From NCBI GenBank assembly GCA_012270965.1, contig JAAXHJ010000046.1, positions 1 through 32,121 on the forward strand: DNA of 32,121 nt, written 5' to 3'. The notes under the pieces were generated by a model that worked only from the letters and a program-made list of their open reading frames with translations, searched no databases and was not told where the DNA came from. Positions 24,443 to 32,121 of the stretch are shown piece after piece (the stretch's first letter is position 1; every line of letters begins with the position of its first letter). This DNA is from Candidatus Palauibacter poriticola. Its GTDB lineage: Bacteria; Gemmatimonadota; Gemmatimonadetes; Palauibacterales; Palauibacteraceae. The position numbers were made by a program, and so were the translations under genes.

Positions 24443-26745
24443 GACGTGATGCCCGCCTCCTCGCTCATGCGCAGCGGAATCGCCTCCTCGTAGATGCGCG
24501 CCAGCTCTGCCGCCGCCGGGGCGATCGCGTGGCCGGCGCCGGTCAGCCGGCACGGGCTGCCCGGCCCCCCCACGGTGCCCACCCGCGCCACGGGCACGCC
24601 GTGACGCCGCCCGTGCGCGGCGATCCGCTCGCCCGCGCCGGGCCGGCACGTGAGCACGACGCGCGAGTGCGACTCGCCGAACCAGCGCCCCGCGGCCGAT
24701 ACGTTCGCCCCGGCGGGCGCCGCGTCCAGATCGACCGTGCAGCCGAGCGGCCCGCCCGCCGCCCCCACCGCGCACTCCGCAAGCGCGACCGCAAGCCCTC
24801 CGTCCGATCCATCGTGCGCCGACGCGAACGCCCCGTCCGCCGCCCCCTCGACAAGAAAGTCGACCAGAGCCGCCGCCTCTCCGAGATCCACGGCCGGCGG
24901 CCGGCCGGCGACGAGGCCGTGGCAGGCCGCGAGATACTCGGACCCGCCGATCTCGTCGCGCGTGCGGCCCGCCACCCAGATCTCATCGTCCTCGCGTTGG
25001 AACGCCGACGGGACGCGCCGTTCGAGATCCTCGATCACGCCCAGCATGCCGATGACCGGCGTGGGGTAGACCGGCTGGGCACCCGTCTCGTTGTAGAGCG
25101 AGACGTTGCCGCCCGTCACCGGCGTGCGCAGCGCGCGGCACGCCTCTCCCATCCCCTCGACGGCCCCCGCGAGCTGGAAATACACCTCCGGCCGCAGCGG
25201 GCTGCCGAAGTTCAGGCAGTTCGTCACGGCGAGCGGCCGCGCCCCCGAGCAGGCCACGTTGCGCGCCGCCTCGGCGACCGCCGCCCGGCCCCCCGTGCGC
25301 GGGTCGAGCCACGTGTGCCGCCCGTTCCCATCCGTGGCGGCCGCGAGCGCGCGCCCTTCGGCGGGCAGCCGCAGCACGGCCGCGTCGGAGCCCGGTCCCT
25401 CGAGCGTGTTCGTCTGCACCGTGGTGTCGTACTGCTCGTAGATCCAGCGCCGGGACGCGACCGACGGCGAGTCGAGCAGCGTGCCCAAAGCCGCCTCCAC
25501 CTCCCCGTCCGTCGCGAAGCTCGAGTACGGCCGCAGATCCACGGCCCGCGCCTCGGCCGTCGCCGGGCTCATGGCGCCTTCGCGCACGTAGGTGGGGCAA
25601 TCGTCCACCAGCGGCTTCACGGGGATCTCGACGCGCACGACGCCGTCTTCGCGCACCCGGAACATCCCGTCGTCCGTCACGCGCCCGATCGTCGCCGCCT
25701 GCAGATCCCAGCGCTCCAGCACCTCGCGCACGGCCCTCTCGTGTTCGGGCTTCGCCACGAGGAGCATCCGCTCCTGCGACTCCGAGAGAAGCATCTCGTA
25801 GGGCGTCATCCCCTCCTCCCGAACCGGGAGGTACGCCACGTCGAGGTCGATCCCGGAGCCCGAGCGCGCCGCCATCTCCGTGCCGCTCGACGTGAGTCCG
25901 GCCGCTCCCATGTCCTGGATGCCGATGAGGAGGTCGCGTTCGATGAGTTCGAGGCTCGCCTCGAGGAGGAGCTTCTCCGTGAACGGGTCGCCCACCTGCA
26001 CCTGCGGCCGGCTGTCAACGGCTTCCTCGTCGAGTTCCTCCGACGCGAACGTCGCTCCGTGGATCCCGTCCCGTCCCGTGCGCGCGCCGACCGCCATCAC
26101 GGGGTTGCCGACGCCCTCCGCCTCGCCCCGGATGAGGCGCTCGAGCGGAAGGACCCCGATGCACATCACGTTGATGAGCGGGTTCTTCTCGTACGCCGGG
26201 TCGAAGATCGCCTCGCCCCCCACGGTGGGGACGCCGACGCAGTTGCCGTAGTCGCCGACCCCGCGCACGACCCCGTCGAAGAGGTAGCGCGACTGCGGCG
26301 AGTCGAGCGATCCGAAGTGGAGGCTGTCGAAGATCGCGACCGGCCGCGCCCCCATGGTAAACACGTCGCGCAGGATCCCGCCCGACCCCGTCGCCGCGCC
26401 CTGGTACGGTTCGACGGCCGAGGGATGGTTGTGGGACTCGATCTTGAACGCGACGCCCCACCCGCCGCCGACGTCGATGACTCCGGCGTTCTCCCCCGGA
26501 CCCTGGACGACGGCCGGGCCCTCCGTGGGGAGCATCCGCAGTAGGGGACGCGAGTTCTTGTAGCCGCAGTGCTCCGACCACATGGCGCTGAACACGCCGA
26601 GTTCCGTGAAGGTCGGCTCCCGTCCCATGAGTTCGAGGATCCTCTCCCACTCCTCCGGACTCAGCCCATGCTCCGCCACGAGAGCGGCGCTCATGACCGG
26701 ATCGCCCAGCCGGGCCTCCACGCGTTCGAGCGAGGTCCGGGTCAT
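24439..26745 (-). CDS. purL: Phosphoribosylformylglycinamidine synthase, large subunit
   Basis: PurL performs the ATP-dependent amination of FGAR to FGAM, using ammonia from PurQ. At 768 residues it is the small bacterial type that works with PurS and PurQ. Motifs include [62 protein letters not shown] and [18 protein letters not shown] 26745 lies inside the purQ stop (ATGA) and its own stop lies inside the purF start, a tightly coupled trio. No missing residues were noticed in the motifs read. Confidence 0.97.
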   Translation of the reverse strand: MTRTSLERVEARLGDPVMSAALVAEHGLSPEEWERILELMGREPTFTELGVFSAMWSEHCGYKNSRPLLRMLPTEGPAVVQGPGENAGVIDVGGGWGVAFKIESHNHPSAVEPYQGAATGSGGILRDVFTMGARPVAIFDSLHFGSLDSPQSRYLFDGVVRGVGDYGNCVGVPTVGGEAIFDPAYEKNPLINVMCIGVLPLERLIRGEAEGVGNPVMAVGARTGRDGIHGATFASEELDEEAVDSRPQVQVGDPFTEKLLLEASLELIERDLLIGIQDMGAAGLTSSGTEMAARSGSGIDLDVAYLPVREEGMTPYEMLLSESQERMLLVAKPEHERAVREVLERWDLQAATIGRVTDDGMFRVREDGVVRVEIPVKPLVDDCPTYVREGAMSPATAEARAVDLRPYSSFATDGEVEAALGTLLDSPSVASRRWIYEQYDTTVQTNTLEGPGSDAAVLRLPAEGRALAAATDGNGRHTWLDPRTGGRAAVAEAARNVACSGARPLAVTNCLNFGSPLRPEVYFQLAGAVEGMGEACRALRTPVTGGNVSLYNETGAQPVYPTPVIGMLGVIEDLERRVPSAFQREDDEIWVAGRTRDEIGGSEYLAACHGLVAGRPPAVDLGEAAALVDFLVEGAADGAFASAHDGSDGGLAVALAECAVGAAGGPLGCTVDLDAAPAGANVSAAGRWFGESHSRVVLTCRPGAGERIAAHGRRHGVPVARVGTVGGPGSPCRLTGAGHAIAPAAAELARIYEEAIPLRMSEEAGITS

Positions 26746-27524
26746 GACGACGCCCCCGCCACCGCTCCTACCGCGAATTCCGGGGCTTCCGCCCGCGGAG
26801 GATCGCTACGGCAGCCCCTCGCGCGGAGGACGGACGCGAGTAGGGACTGGAAGACGGCGAGTCCGTCGGTGTTGCCGAGGACGGCGAGCGAGTGGCGCTC
26901 CGGGTGGGGCATGAGCCCGAGGATGTTGCCCTCGTGGTTCATGATGCCGGCGATGTTGCGCGCCGAGCCGTTGGGGTTTGCGGCGTCGGTCGCCTCTCCT
27001 CGTCGGTCCACGTATCGGAATATGACCCGGTCCTCCGCCTCCAGCTCGTCGAGCGTCGCCGCCTCCGCCACGAACTGGCCCTCGCCGTGGGCGATCGGGA
27101 TGTGGAGCAGGTCGCCCTCCGAATACGCCGTGGTGAACGGCGTGGCCGCGTTCTCGACTCGCAGCCCCACGTCGTGGCAGCGGAAGCGTAGGTGCCGGTT
27201 CCGGACGAGAGCCCCCGGCAGGAGGTGCGCCTCGCACAGCACCTGGAATCCGTTGCAGATCCCGAGCGTGAGCCCTCCGGCGCGGGCAAAGTCGATCACT
27301 TCGCCCATGATCGGGCTGAAGCGGGCGATCGCCCCCGCCCTCAGGTAGTCTCCGTACGAGAACCCGCCCGGCAGCACGACGACATCCACGCCCTCGAGGT
27401 CCGTCGACTTGTGCCACAAGTAGGTGGCGCTCTCTCCCAGCCCCTCCGTTACGGCCCGGTACACGTCCGCATCGCAGTTCGATCCCGGGAAGCGCACGAT
27501 CCCCACCTTCATCCCCGCCGTCAT
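26742..27524 (-). CDS. purQ: Phosphoribosylformylglycinamidine synthase, glutaminase subunit
   Basis: PurQ is the class I glutamine amidotransferase that feeds ammonia to PurL. The catalytic Cys is in [10 protein letters not shown], and the His and Glu are in [22 protein letters not shown] is the typical start. At 260 residues it is about 25 longer than most because of a C-terminal tail after [23 protein letters not shown], of no known function. ATG 27524 sits 4 bp after the purS stop. ATG 27512, giving MKVGIV, would match homologues even better. Confidence 0.96.
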   Translation of the reverse strand: MTAGMKVGIVRFPGSNCDADVYRAVTEGLGESATYLWHKSTDLEGVDVVVLPGGFSYGDYLRAGAIARFSPIMGEVIDFARAGGLTLGICNGFQVLCEAHLLPGALVRNRHLRFRCHDVGLRVENAATPFTTAYSEGDLLHIPIAHGEGQFVAEAATLDELEAEDRVIFRYVDRRGEATDAANPNGSARNIAGIMNHEGNILGLMPHPERHSLAVLGNTDGLAVFQSLLASVLRARGCRSDPPRAEAPEFAVGAVAGASS

Positions 27525-27528
27525 CCGT

Positions 27529-27786
27529 TCACCCCTCCCGCACGCGCACGACGTAGTCTTCGATGATCGGGTTTGCGATCAGTTGTTCGCACATCTTCTC
27601 CGTGGAGGCCCTGGCGGCCTCCGGCCCGTCGGCTTCGACCTCCAGCCGGATCAGCCGGCCGGCGCGCACGGAGTGGACGCCCTCGTATCCGAGGTTCCCG
27701 AGCGCCCGGCGGATCGTCTCCCCCGCCGGATCGAGGATCCCCTCCCGCGGCGTGACCCGCACGTCCACCGACCACACGCGACTCAT
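27529..27786 (-). CDS. purS: Phosphoribosylformylglycinamidine synthase subunit PurS
   Basis: PurS is the 85-residue subunit that bridges PurL and PurQ in the small-type FGAM synthase complex. The sequence has the expected beta-alpha-beta pattern: [21 protein letters not shown], then [24 protein letters not shown], then [18 protein letters not shown] 27786 overlaps the purC stop (ATGA). It confirms that PurL here is the three-protein type. Confidence 0.95.
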   Translation of the reverse strand: MSRVWSVDVRVTPREGILDPAGETIRRALGNLGYEGVHSVRAGRLIRLEVEADGPEAARASTEKMCEQLIANPIIEDYVVRVREG

Positions 27787-28736
27787 GAAGGCGCCTCGTA
27801 GAGTTCGTGGCCCGCGATGCGGCGGAAGGCCTCGAGGTAGCGTTCCGAAGTCGTGCGGATGACCTCCTCCGGGAGCGCCGGCGCCGGTGGCGTCTTGTCC
27901 CATTCGCCGCGCCCGACGATCTCCTGCAGGTGGTCGCGCACCGGCTGCTTGTCGAGCGAGGGCTGGCCGCCCCCGATCCGGTACGAGTCGGCGGGCCAGA
28001 AGCGGGAGGAGTCGGGGGTCATCACCTCGTCGATGAGGATGATTTGCCCGTCCGCCCCGCGCCCGAACTCGTACTTCGTGTCGGCGAGGATGATGCCCCT
28101 CTCGCGGAGCGTGTCGCGGCCCGCGGCGTAGAGCGCGAGGCTGATGTCGCGCAGTTCCGTCGCGAGTTCCGTCCCCACGATGTCGCACATTCGGTCGAAG
28201 GTGATGTTCTCGTCGTGGAGCCCCTGCTCGGCCTTCGTCGATGGCGAGAAGATAGGCTCGGGGTATTCCTCGGATTCCCGCAGTCCTTCGGGGAGAGGTT
28301 CGCCCGCCAGCGTTCCGTGTCGGCTGTACTCCTTCCACGCGGAACCAGAGATGAACCCCCGCACGATGCACTCGACGGGCAGGGGCCGCGCCTTCTCGAC
28401 CAGCATGGCGCGATGTCCCCACACGTCGGCCGTGCCGGCGAGTTCGGGGGCGGCCTCGGCGATCGCCCCGGGGTCGCTCGCGATGCGGTGGTTGCCGACG
28501 ATGTCCGTCGTTCGGTCGAACCAGAACGCGGAGAGTTGCGTGAGCACGGCCCCCTTGTGCGGGATCGGGTTCGGGATCACGCAGTCGAAGGCGCTGATGC
28601 GGTCGCTGGCGACCATCAGGATTCGGTCATCGAGGTCGTACATCGAGCGCACCTTCCCCTTGCGGAGAAGCGGCAGCGGCAAGTCGATGTCGTGCAGCGC
28701 GGCTGGCGGGGTCCCGCCGAGCGTGGTCTGTGTCAT
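27783..28736 (-). CDS. purC: Phosphoribosylaminoimidazole-succinocarboxamide synthase
   Basis: PurC joins aspartate to CAIR to make SAICAR. From ATG 28736 the protein is 317 residues, the longer yeast-like version. It shows RKGKVRSMYDLDDRILMVASDRISAFD, then PLPVECIVRGFISGSAWKEY, FSPSTKAE and LADTKYEFGR, and then IDEVMTPDSSRFWP. The frame is open further upstream but the added sequence is arginine-rich and overlaps purB, so it is not used. It lies 85 bp after the purB stop, the widest gap within the purine operon. Confidence 0.96.
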   Translation of the reverse strand: MTQTTLGGTPPAALHDIDLPLPLLRKGKVRSMYDLDDRILMVASDRISAFDCVIPNPIPHKGAVLTQLSAFWFDRTTDIVGNHRIASDPGAIAEAAPELAGTADVWGHRAMLVEKARPLPVECIVRGFISGSAWKEYSRHGTLAGEPLPEGLRESEEYPEPIFSPSTKAEQGLHDENITFDRMCDIVGTELATELRDISLALYAAGRDTLRERGIILADTKYEFGRGADGQIILIDEVMTPDSSRFWPADSYRIGGGQPSLDKQPVRDHLQEIVGRGEWDKTPPAPALPEEVIRTTSERYLEAFRRIAGHELYEAPS

Positions 28737-28821
28737 GGTATCCTTTCGAGTGTCCCCGTCGGCGAAACGGGCGTAAGGGTCGCGGTGTCGGGTCCGGTCG
28801 CGTTCGCGCGGGAACGCCACA

Positions 28822-30252
28822 TCATACGCGGACCTCCTCGGCGGGGCGCGGCGCCTCCGCGGCCTCGAACAGCGGGTCGATCCTTGTGGCGAGGAAGCGC
28901 TCCACCTGCCGGGCGGAGCGGCCGACGAGCCGGCGCGGGTCGGCCAGCGCGCGGAGATCCTCCATGCCGAGCCCGAAGGCGTCATCGGCGGCGATCCGCG
29001 CGAAGAAGTCGTTGTCCTCCGCGCCCTCGTCGAGCCGTTCGCGGGCGGCGAGCGCGTGCCCCCGCGCGCGTTCGTGCAGGTCCTGCCGGTCCCCGCCCCC
29101 CCGCACGCCCGCGATGAGGATCTCCTCGGTGACCATGAAGGGAAGAGCCCGGCCCAGCCGGCGCGCCACCACGGCTGGGTGGACGACGAGCCCCCCGCTC
29201 ACGTTGCGTGCGAGGATGAGGAGCGCGTCCGCCGATAAGTAGCCCTCGGGGAGCGAGATGCGGCGGTTCGCGGAGTCGTCGAGCGTGCGCTCGAACCACT
29301 GCACGGAGGCGGTCCACGAGGCGTCGAGTTCCAGCGTGCAGAGGTGCCGCGCCAGCGCGCAAATCCGCTCGCTCCGCATCGGGTTGCGCTTGTACGGCAT
29401 CGCCGACGAGCCGATCTGGTGCTTTCCGAACGGCTCCTCGATTTCGCCGAACGCCTGCAGGATGCGGATGTCGTGCCCGAAGCGGGCCGTCGAGGCGCCG
29501 ATGCCGGCGAGCGCCGCGAGCGCCCGGTGGTCGACCTTCCGCGGGTACGTCTGGCCGATCACATCGTACGTGCCGGCGAAGCCGAAGCGCGCCGCGAGCC
29601 GCTCGTTGAGCCGGTCCACCTTCTCCCCATCCCCGTCGAACAGTTCGAGGAAGGTCGCCTCCGTGCCCGTCGTTCCCCGGGCTCCCCGGAAGCGGAGTTC
29701 CGCCCGCACGGCCTCGATCTGCTCGAGGTCGAAGAGGAGATCCTGGACCCAGAGGCAGGCGCGCTTACCGATCGTCGTGGGCTGGGCCGGCTGGAGGTGC
29801 GTGTAGCCGAGCGTGGGCTCGGCGGCCCGCTCGCGGGCGAAGGCCGCGAGGTCCCCGATCGTCCCTAGCAGCCGGTCGCTAACGATGTCGAGACCCTGCC
29901 GGTGCTGGATGAGGCCGTGGTTGTCGCCCACGAAGGCGCTCGTCGCGCCGAGGTGGATGTACTTCCGGGCCTCCGGGGCGACCTCGCCGAAGTGATGCAC
30001 GTGCGCCATCACATCGTGGCGGAGGTCGCGCTCGATGACGGCAATCCGGTCGAGGTCGATCTGCTCCCGCGCCGCGTGCATCGCGACGATCGCGGCGTTG
30101 GGAATCTCGACGCCAAGCGCCCGCTCCTCCTCGGCGAGCGCAATCCACAGGTCGCGCCAGACGAGCGCCTGCATGCGAGGGGAGAAGATCGCCGCCATCT
30201 CGCCCGAGGCGTAGCGGTCGATGAGAGGATGTGGGTAGCGGCGTTCCGCCAT
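28822..30252 (-). CDS. purB: Adenylosuccinate lyase
   Basis: PurB removes fumarate from SAICAR and from adenylosuccinate, acting twice in the pathway to AMP. The 476-residue protein carries the fumarase/aspartase-superfamily signature GSSAMPYKRNP at residues 281-291. The catalytic-region motifs LGATSAFVGDN (101-111) and GYTHLQPAQPTT (149-160) are also present. It is the first gene of the purine operon. ATG 30252 has no strong Shine-Dalgarno. A candidate promoter and a 16-bp palindrome lie just upstream, at the edge of an insertion-sequence remnant. Confidence 0.96.
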   Translation of the reverse strand: MAERRYPHPLIDRYASGEMAAIFSPRMQALVWRDLWIALAEEERALGVEIPNAAIVAMHAAREQIDLDRIAVIERDLRHDVMAHVHHFGEVAPEARKYIHLGATSAFVGDNHGLIQHRQGLDIVSDRLLGTIGDLAAFARERAAEPTLGYTHLQPAQPTTIGKRACLWVQDLLFDLEQIEAVRAELRFRGARGTTGTEATFLELFDGDGEKVDRLNERLAARFGFAGTYDVIGQTYPRKVDHRALAALAGIGASTARFGHDIRILQAFGEIEEPFGKHQIGSSAMPYKRNPMRSERICALARHLCTLELDASWTASVQWFERTLDDSANRRISLPEGYLSADALLILARNVSGGLVVHPAVVARRLGRALPFMVTEEILIAGVRGGGDRQDLHERARGHALAARERLDEGAEDNDFFARIAADDAFGLGMEDLRALADPRRLVGRSARQVERFLATRIDPLFEAAEAPRPAEEVRV

Positions 30253-30286
30253 CGTGGCGCGTTATCCGGTGCAGCGGCCCTGCCGG

Positions 30287-30302
30287 GGCGACCTCGGTCG
30301 CC
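30287..30302 (-). promoter_or_regulatory. Perfect palindrome in the purine operon leader
   Basis: GGCGACC-TC-GGTCGCC is a perfect 7-bp inverted repeat with a 2-bp centre, 35 bp before the purB start and just after the candidate promoter. It could be an operator or a leader hairpin. It does not match the known E. coli PurR or Bacillus PurR sites. Confidence 0.45.
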
Positions 30303-30312
30303 GTAAGGCCGC

Positions 30313-30339
30313 AGTCTAGCCGTTCCGCGGCGTCGGCAA
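30313..30339 (-). promoter_or_regulatory. Candidate promoter of the purine operon
   Basis: On the minus strand TTGCCG (30339-30334) and TAGACT (30318-30313) are separated by 15 bp, short of the ideal 17. The -10 box overlaps the stop of the OrfA remnant. The transcript would begin about 50 bases before purB. This is a pattern match only. Confidence 0.3.
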
Positions 30340-30603
30340 CAGCCCGAGCCGGTAGTGGCAGGTCTTCGCCCGCGCCGCCTTCCGCCACGCCGACAGGTGC
30401 GAACCGTACAGCCATTCGCGCCGAAGCAGCTCTCCGATCTCGCCCGGCGTCTCGCAGGCGTCCGCCTTCTCCACGATCAAGAGCTTGTATGCCGCCGTGA
30501 AGCGCCGCCTCGTCGCCTTCGCCGCAACCTCCGGATCCCGCGGGGAAGCCGCCGCGCTTCGCCTGCCCTCCCCCGAAGAGAGGGGCGTTCCGTTCATCTT
30601 CAT
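30316..30603 (-). pseudogene. IS3-type transposase OrfA, 3' truncated
   Basis: From ATG 30603, behind AGGAGAAGG, the reading gives a 95-residue product. Its core RRRFTAAYKLLIVEKADAC and IGELLRREWLYGSHLSAWRKAAR is the DNA-binding helix-turn-helix of IS3-type OrfA proteins. After AARAK the family sequence stops and 15 unrelated residues follow to the stop. The leucine-zipper part and the whole OrfB are missing. The remaining piece is a fossil fused to the purine operon leader, although it could still be translated and bind DNA. An in-frame upstream start exists at 30621. Confidence 0.75.
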
Positions 30604-30647
30604 TCCTTCTCCTCGTTCCATCCCGCATCGTTCCGCCTCGCCCTACT

Positions 30648-31115
30648 CTATTCTCCTTTCTCTTTCTCCTCTCGTGTCTCGCTCGGCGTTGGCGGAGAGG
30701 GGGCTGGCGGGCCGTGCGCCACGAGAACTCCTTGGTGGCGAGTCTGGAGGGCTGGCCGAAGGCTTCGTCGACCTCGGCCGCCAGGGCGGCGTCGTGGGGG
30801 TGTGTAACGGCGTTGGGAGGCGTGGGCCGGGGGCTTCCTACGGTGGTTTCGGATGTTCCCGGTCCGGCGGTGCTGGTGGATGAGCCGGGTCACCTGGGCT
30901 CTGGACAAACCGGTCACCTTCTCCAGGTACCGCTTCACCAGTCCCTTGTCGGGCTTCCCGAGGCCGTGGTACTCGAAGCGGACCAGCGTGCGGGGCACGA
31001 AGGCGTAGGCCGAGGTGCGGTCGGCGAGCTCGAAGTCCGCCGGTTCATTGCCGTCCAGGAAGGCGCGGACCTGGTCGAGGGTGCGAATCCGTTCGGTGCG
31101 AAGTGTCGCGATCAT
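30648..31115 (-). pseudogene. Integrase-type transposase, N-terminal part, frameshifted
   Basis: The first 105 or so residues look like the N-terminus of a large integrase-core transposase: LDQVRAFLDGNEP, then YAFVPRTLVRFEYHGLGKPDKGLVKRYLEKVTGLSRAQVTRLIHQHR. At RRYT the frame is lost because of one extra base in a five-C run (30796-30800 as G on the plus strand). In the corrected frame the sequence goes on as PHDAALAAEVDEAFGQPSRLATKEF, the expected continuation, for about 30 more residues. The catalytic domain is absent. The present frame ends in a Pro/Arg/Glu tail at 30648. It is both frameshifted and truncated. Confidence 0.75.
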
Positions 31116-31212
31116 CCTCCAATGATCTCTTCGCCCCGGACTTCGGGCTCACTTTCCGTTGACAGCTCTGCCGCTTTCCACCCCCTTTTCGTGCAGCAGC
31201 GACATTCTCTAG

Positions 31213-32121
31213 GGATGGTCTGAACAAGTCGCCCCCGCCAGATTGATGGAGTGTGGGAGTTGAGCGGCGGTTCGGACCATGCGGATTCGGAGGTGGGGGC
31301 GATGGAGCAGGTGACGTTCTCGGACGTGGAGTACGAGGGGAAGAAGCGGAGGACGCGCCGGGAGGTCTTCCTGGAGCGGATGGACGGGCTGATTCCATGG
31401 GAGCGTCTGGAGGCGCGGATCCGGCCGTTCCATCCGAGGGCGGGCCGCGGGCGGCGGCCGTATCCGCTGTCGGCGATGCTTCGGGTCCACTGCGTGCAGC
31501 TGTTCCACGACATGAGCGATCCGGGCATGGAGGACCTGCTGTACGAGGTGGAGTCGGTGCGCCGGTTCGCGGGGCTTCGGCTGACGGGCCCGATCCCGGA
31601 CGAGACGACGATTTTGAACTTCCGGCATCTGCTGGAGCGCCGCGGGCTGGGGCGGGGGCTGTTCGAGGAGATCAACGCGCACCTTGCGGGGCGTGGCTAC
31701 CGGGTTCGGCGGGGGACGATCGTGGACGCGACGATCATCTCGGCGCCGTCGTCGACGCGGAACCGGGAGGGGGCGCGGGATCCGGAGATGCGCCGGACGA
31801 GGAAGGGCAACGAGTGGCACTTCGGGATGAAGGCGCACATCGGGGTGGACTCGGAGACGGGTCTGACGCACGGCGTGCGGACGACGCCGGCGAACACGCA
31901 CGACCCGAGGGAGGCGGCGGCTCCGCCGCGCGGGGGCGAGGAGGAGGTGTGGGGAGACTCGGGCTACCGGGGGATCGAGCGCTGGGTGGAGACGGGCGGC
32001 CGGGAGGTGAGGTGGACGGTGGCGATGGCTCCGGGCCGGCGTCGCCTGCTGGATCCGGAGGGGGCCGAGTGGCGGCGGGAGCGGGCGAAGGCCTCGGTGC
32101 GGGCCAAGGGGGAGCACCCGT
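31213..32121 (+). mobile_element. IS5-group insertion sequence, runs off the window
   Basis: The left end GGATGGTCTGAACAAGTC at 31213 resembles the termini of IS5-group elements (GGAAGGTGCGAAtAAG). It is preceded by CTAG at 31209-31212, the preferred IS5-group target. The element carries one transposase gene and continues past base 32121, so its right end and the second target copy are outside. It lies 98 bp upstream of the integrase remnant. Confidence 0.8.
31302..32121 (+). CDS. IS5-group transposase, 3' end outside window
   Basis: ATG 31302 follows GGAGG by about 9 bases and starts MEQVTFSDVEYEGKKRRTRR. The 273 residues visible include the DUF772-type N-terminal domain (GRRPYPLSAMLRVHCVQLFHDMSDP). 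The DDE core has Asp in TIVDATIISAPSST and the second Asp in VWGDSGYRG, with KGNEWHFGMKAHIGVDSETG between them. The catalytic Glu region lies beyond the window. The frame is open throughout, so the copy appears intact. It differs clearly in sequence and subgroup from the element at the left edge, so the two are independent insertions. Confidence 0.9.
   Translation, partial: MEQVTFSDVEYEGKKRRTRREVFLERMDGLIPWERLEARIRPFHPRAGRGRRPYPLSAMLRVHCVQLFHDMSDPGMEDLLYEVESVRRFAGLRLTGPIPDETTILNFRHLLERRGLGRGLFEEINAHLAGRGYRVRRGTIVDATIISAPSSTRNREGARDPEMRRTRKGNEWHFGMKAHIGVDSETGLTHGVRTTPANTHDPREAAAPPRGGEEEVWGDSGYRGIERWVETGGREVRWTVAMAPGRRRLLDPEGAEWRRERAKASVRAKGEHP

Noticed and set aside
24529..26544. A 671-residue open frame opposite purL
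   Set aside because: Arginine-rich antisense frame with no motif; purL motifs are complete on the other strand.
31159..31164. Perfect TTGACA upstream of the right-hand insertion sequence
   Set aside because: No acceptable -10 box lies 16-18 bp downstream, so a promoter cannot be supported.
1..32121. CRISPR array, rRNA genes, prophage or known defence system
   Set aside because: The tandem arrays have no spacers and lie inside genes; no rRNA-like stretch, phage structural gene or defence protein was recognised.

Overview
The window is a GC-rich chromosomal segment from a Gram-negative (diderm) bacterium. It has a TonB-dependent receptor, an outer-membrane barrel protein, lipoproteins and a MacA-type adaptor. 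The mix of a carboxypeptidase-regulatory-domain TonB receptor, MacB-like permeases without a fused ATPase and a six-bladed-propeller secreted protein, with very high GC, suggests Gemmatimonadota or a relative. That placement is an inference; there is no rRNA or tRNA gene here to confirm it.

Layout. (1) 1-838 is an IS5-superfamily element (IS427-like) whose two reading frames meet at an A9 run; its left end lies before base 1. (2) mazG (minus strand) diverges from a plus-strand cluster with overlapping or nearly touching genes: alr, cdd, an unknown lipoprotein, an unknown outer-membrane protein, miaB and lapA. These are followed by comEC and fbp. (3) A hairpin terminator separates fbp from a convergent minus-strand group made of a MacA-like adaptor, two MacB-like permeases and a large TonB-dependent receptor. 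No ATPase gene is present. (4) 18875-21290 is an accessory patch holding a small secreted-looking ORF, a tRNA-Glu-like fragment, a beta-propeller protein and a small Cys-rich secreted protein that appears frameshifted. (5) 21291-30252 is a minus-strand de novo purine operon, purB-purC-purS-purQ-purL-purF, ending in a UshA-type 5'-nucleotidase that overlaps purF by one base. (6) 30316-32121 is an insertion-sequence graveyard: a truncated IS3-type OrfA, a frameshifted integrase-type transposase, and an IS5-group element inserted at CTAG that runs off the window.

The genes are mostly housekeeping: cell-wall D-alanine, nucleotide synthesis and salvage, tRNA thiomethylation, gluconeogenesis, DNA uptake and envelope export or import. 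The most unusual signal is not a gene. At least six protein-coding genes carry private short tandem duplications (12, 15, 18, 21 or 24 bp units, always multiples of three), at protein termini, in signal peptides or in loops. Similar arrays lie in gene-flanking DNA, with periods of 8, 13, 18, 20 and 27 bp. Unit sequences differ between loci, so this looks like a local duplication process acting all over this genome, tolerated where the reading frame is kept.
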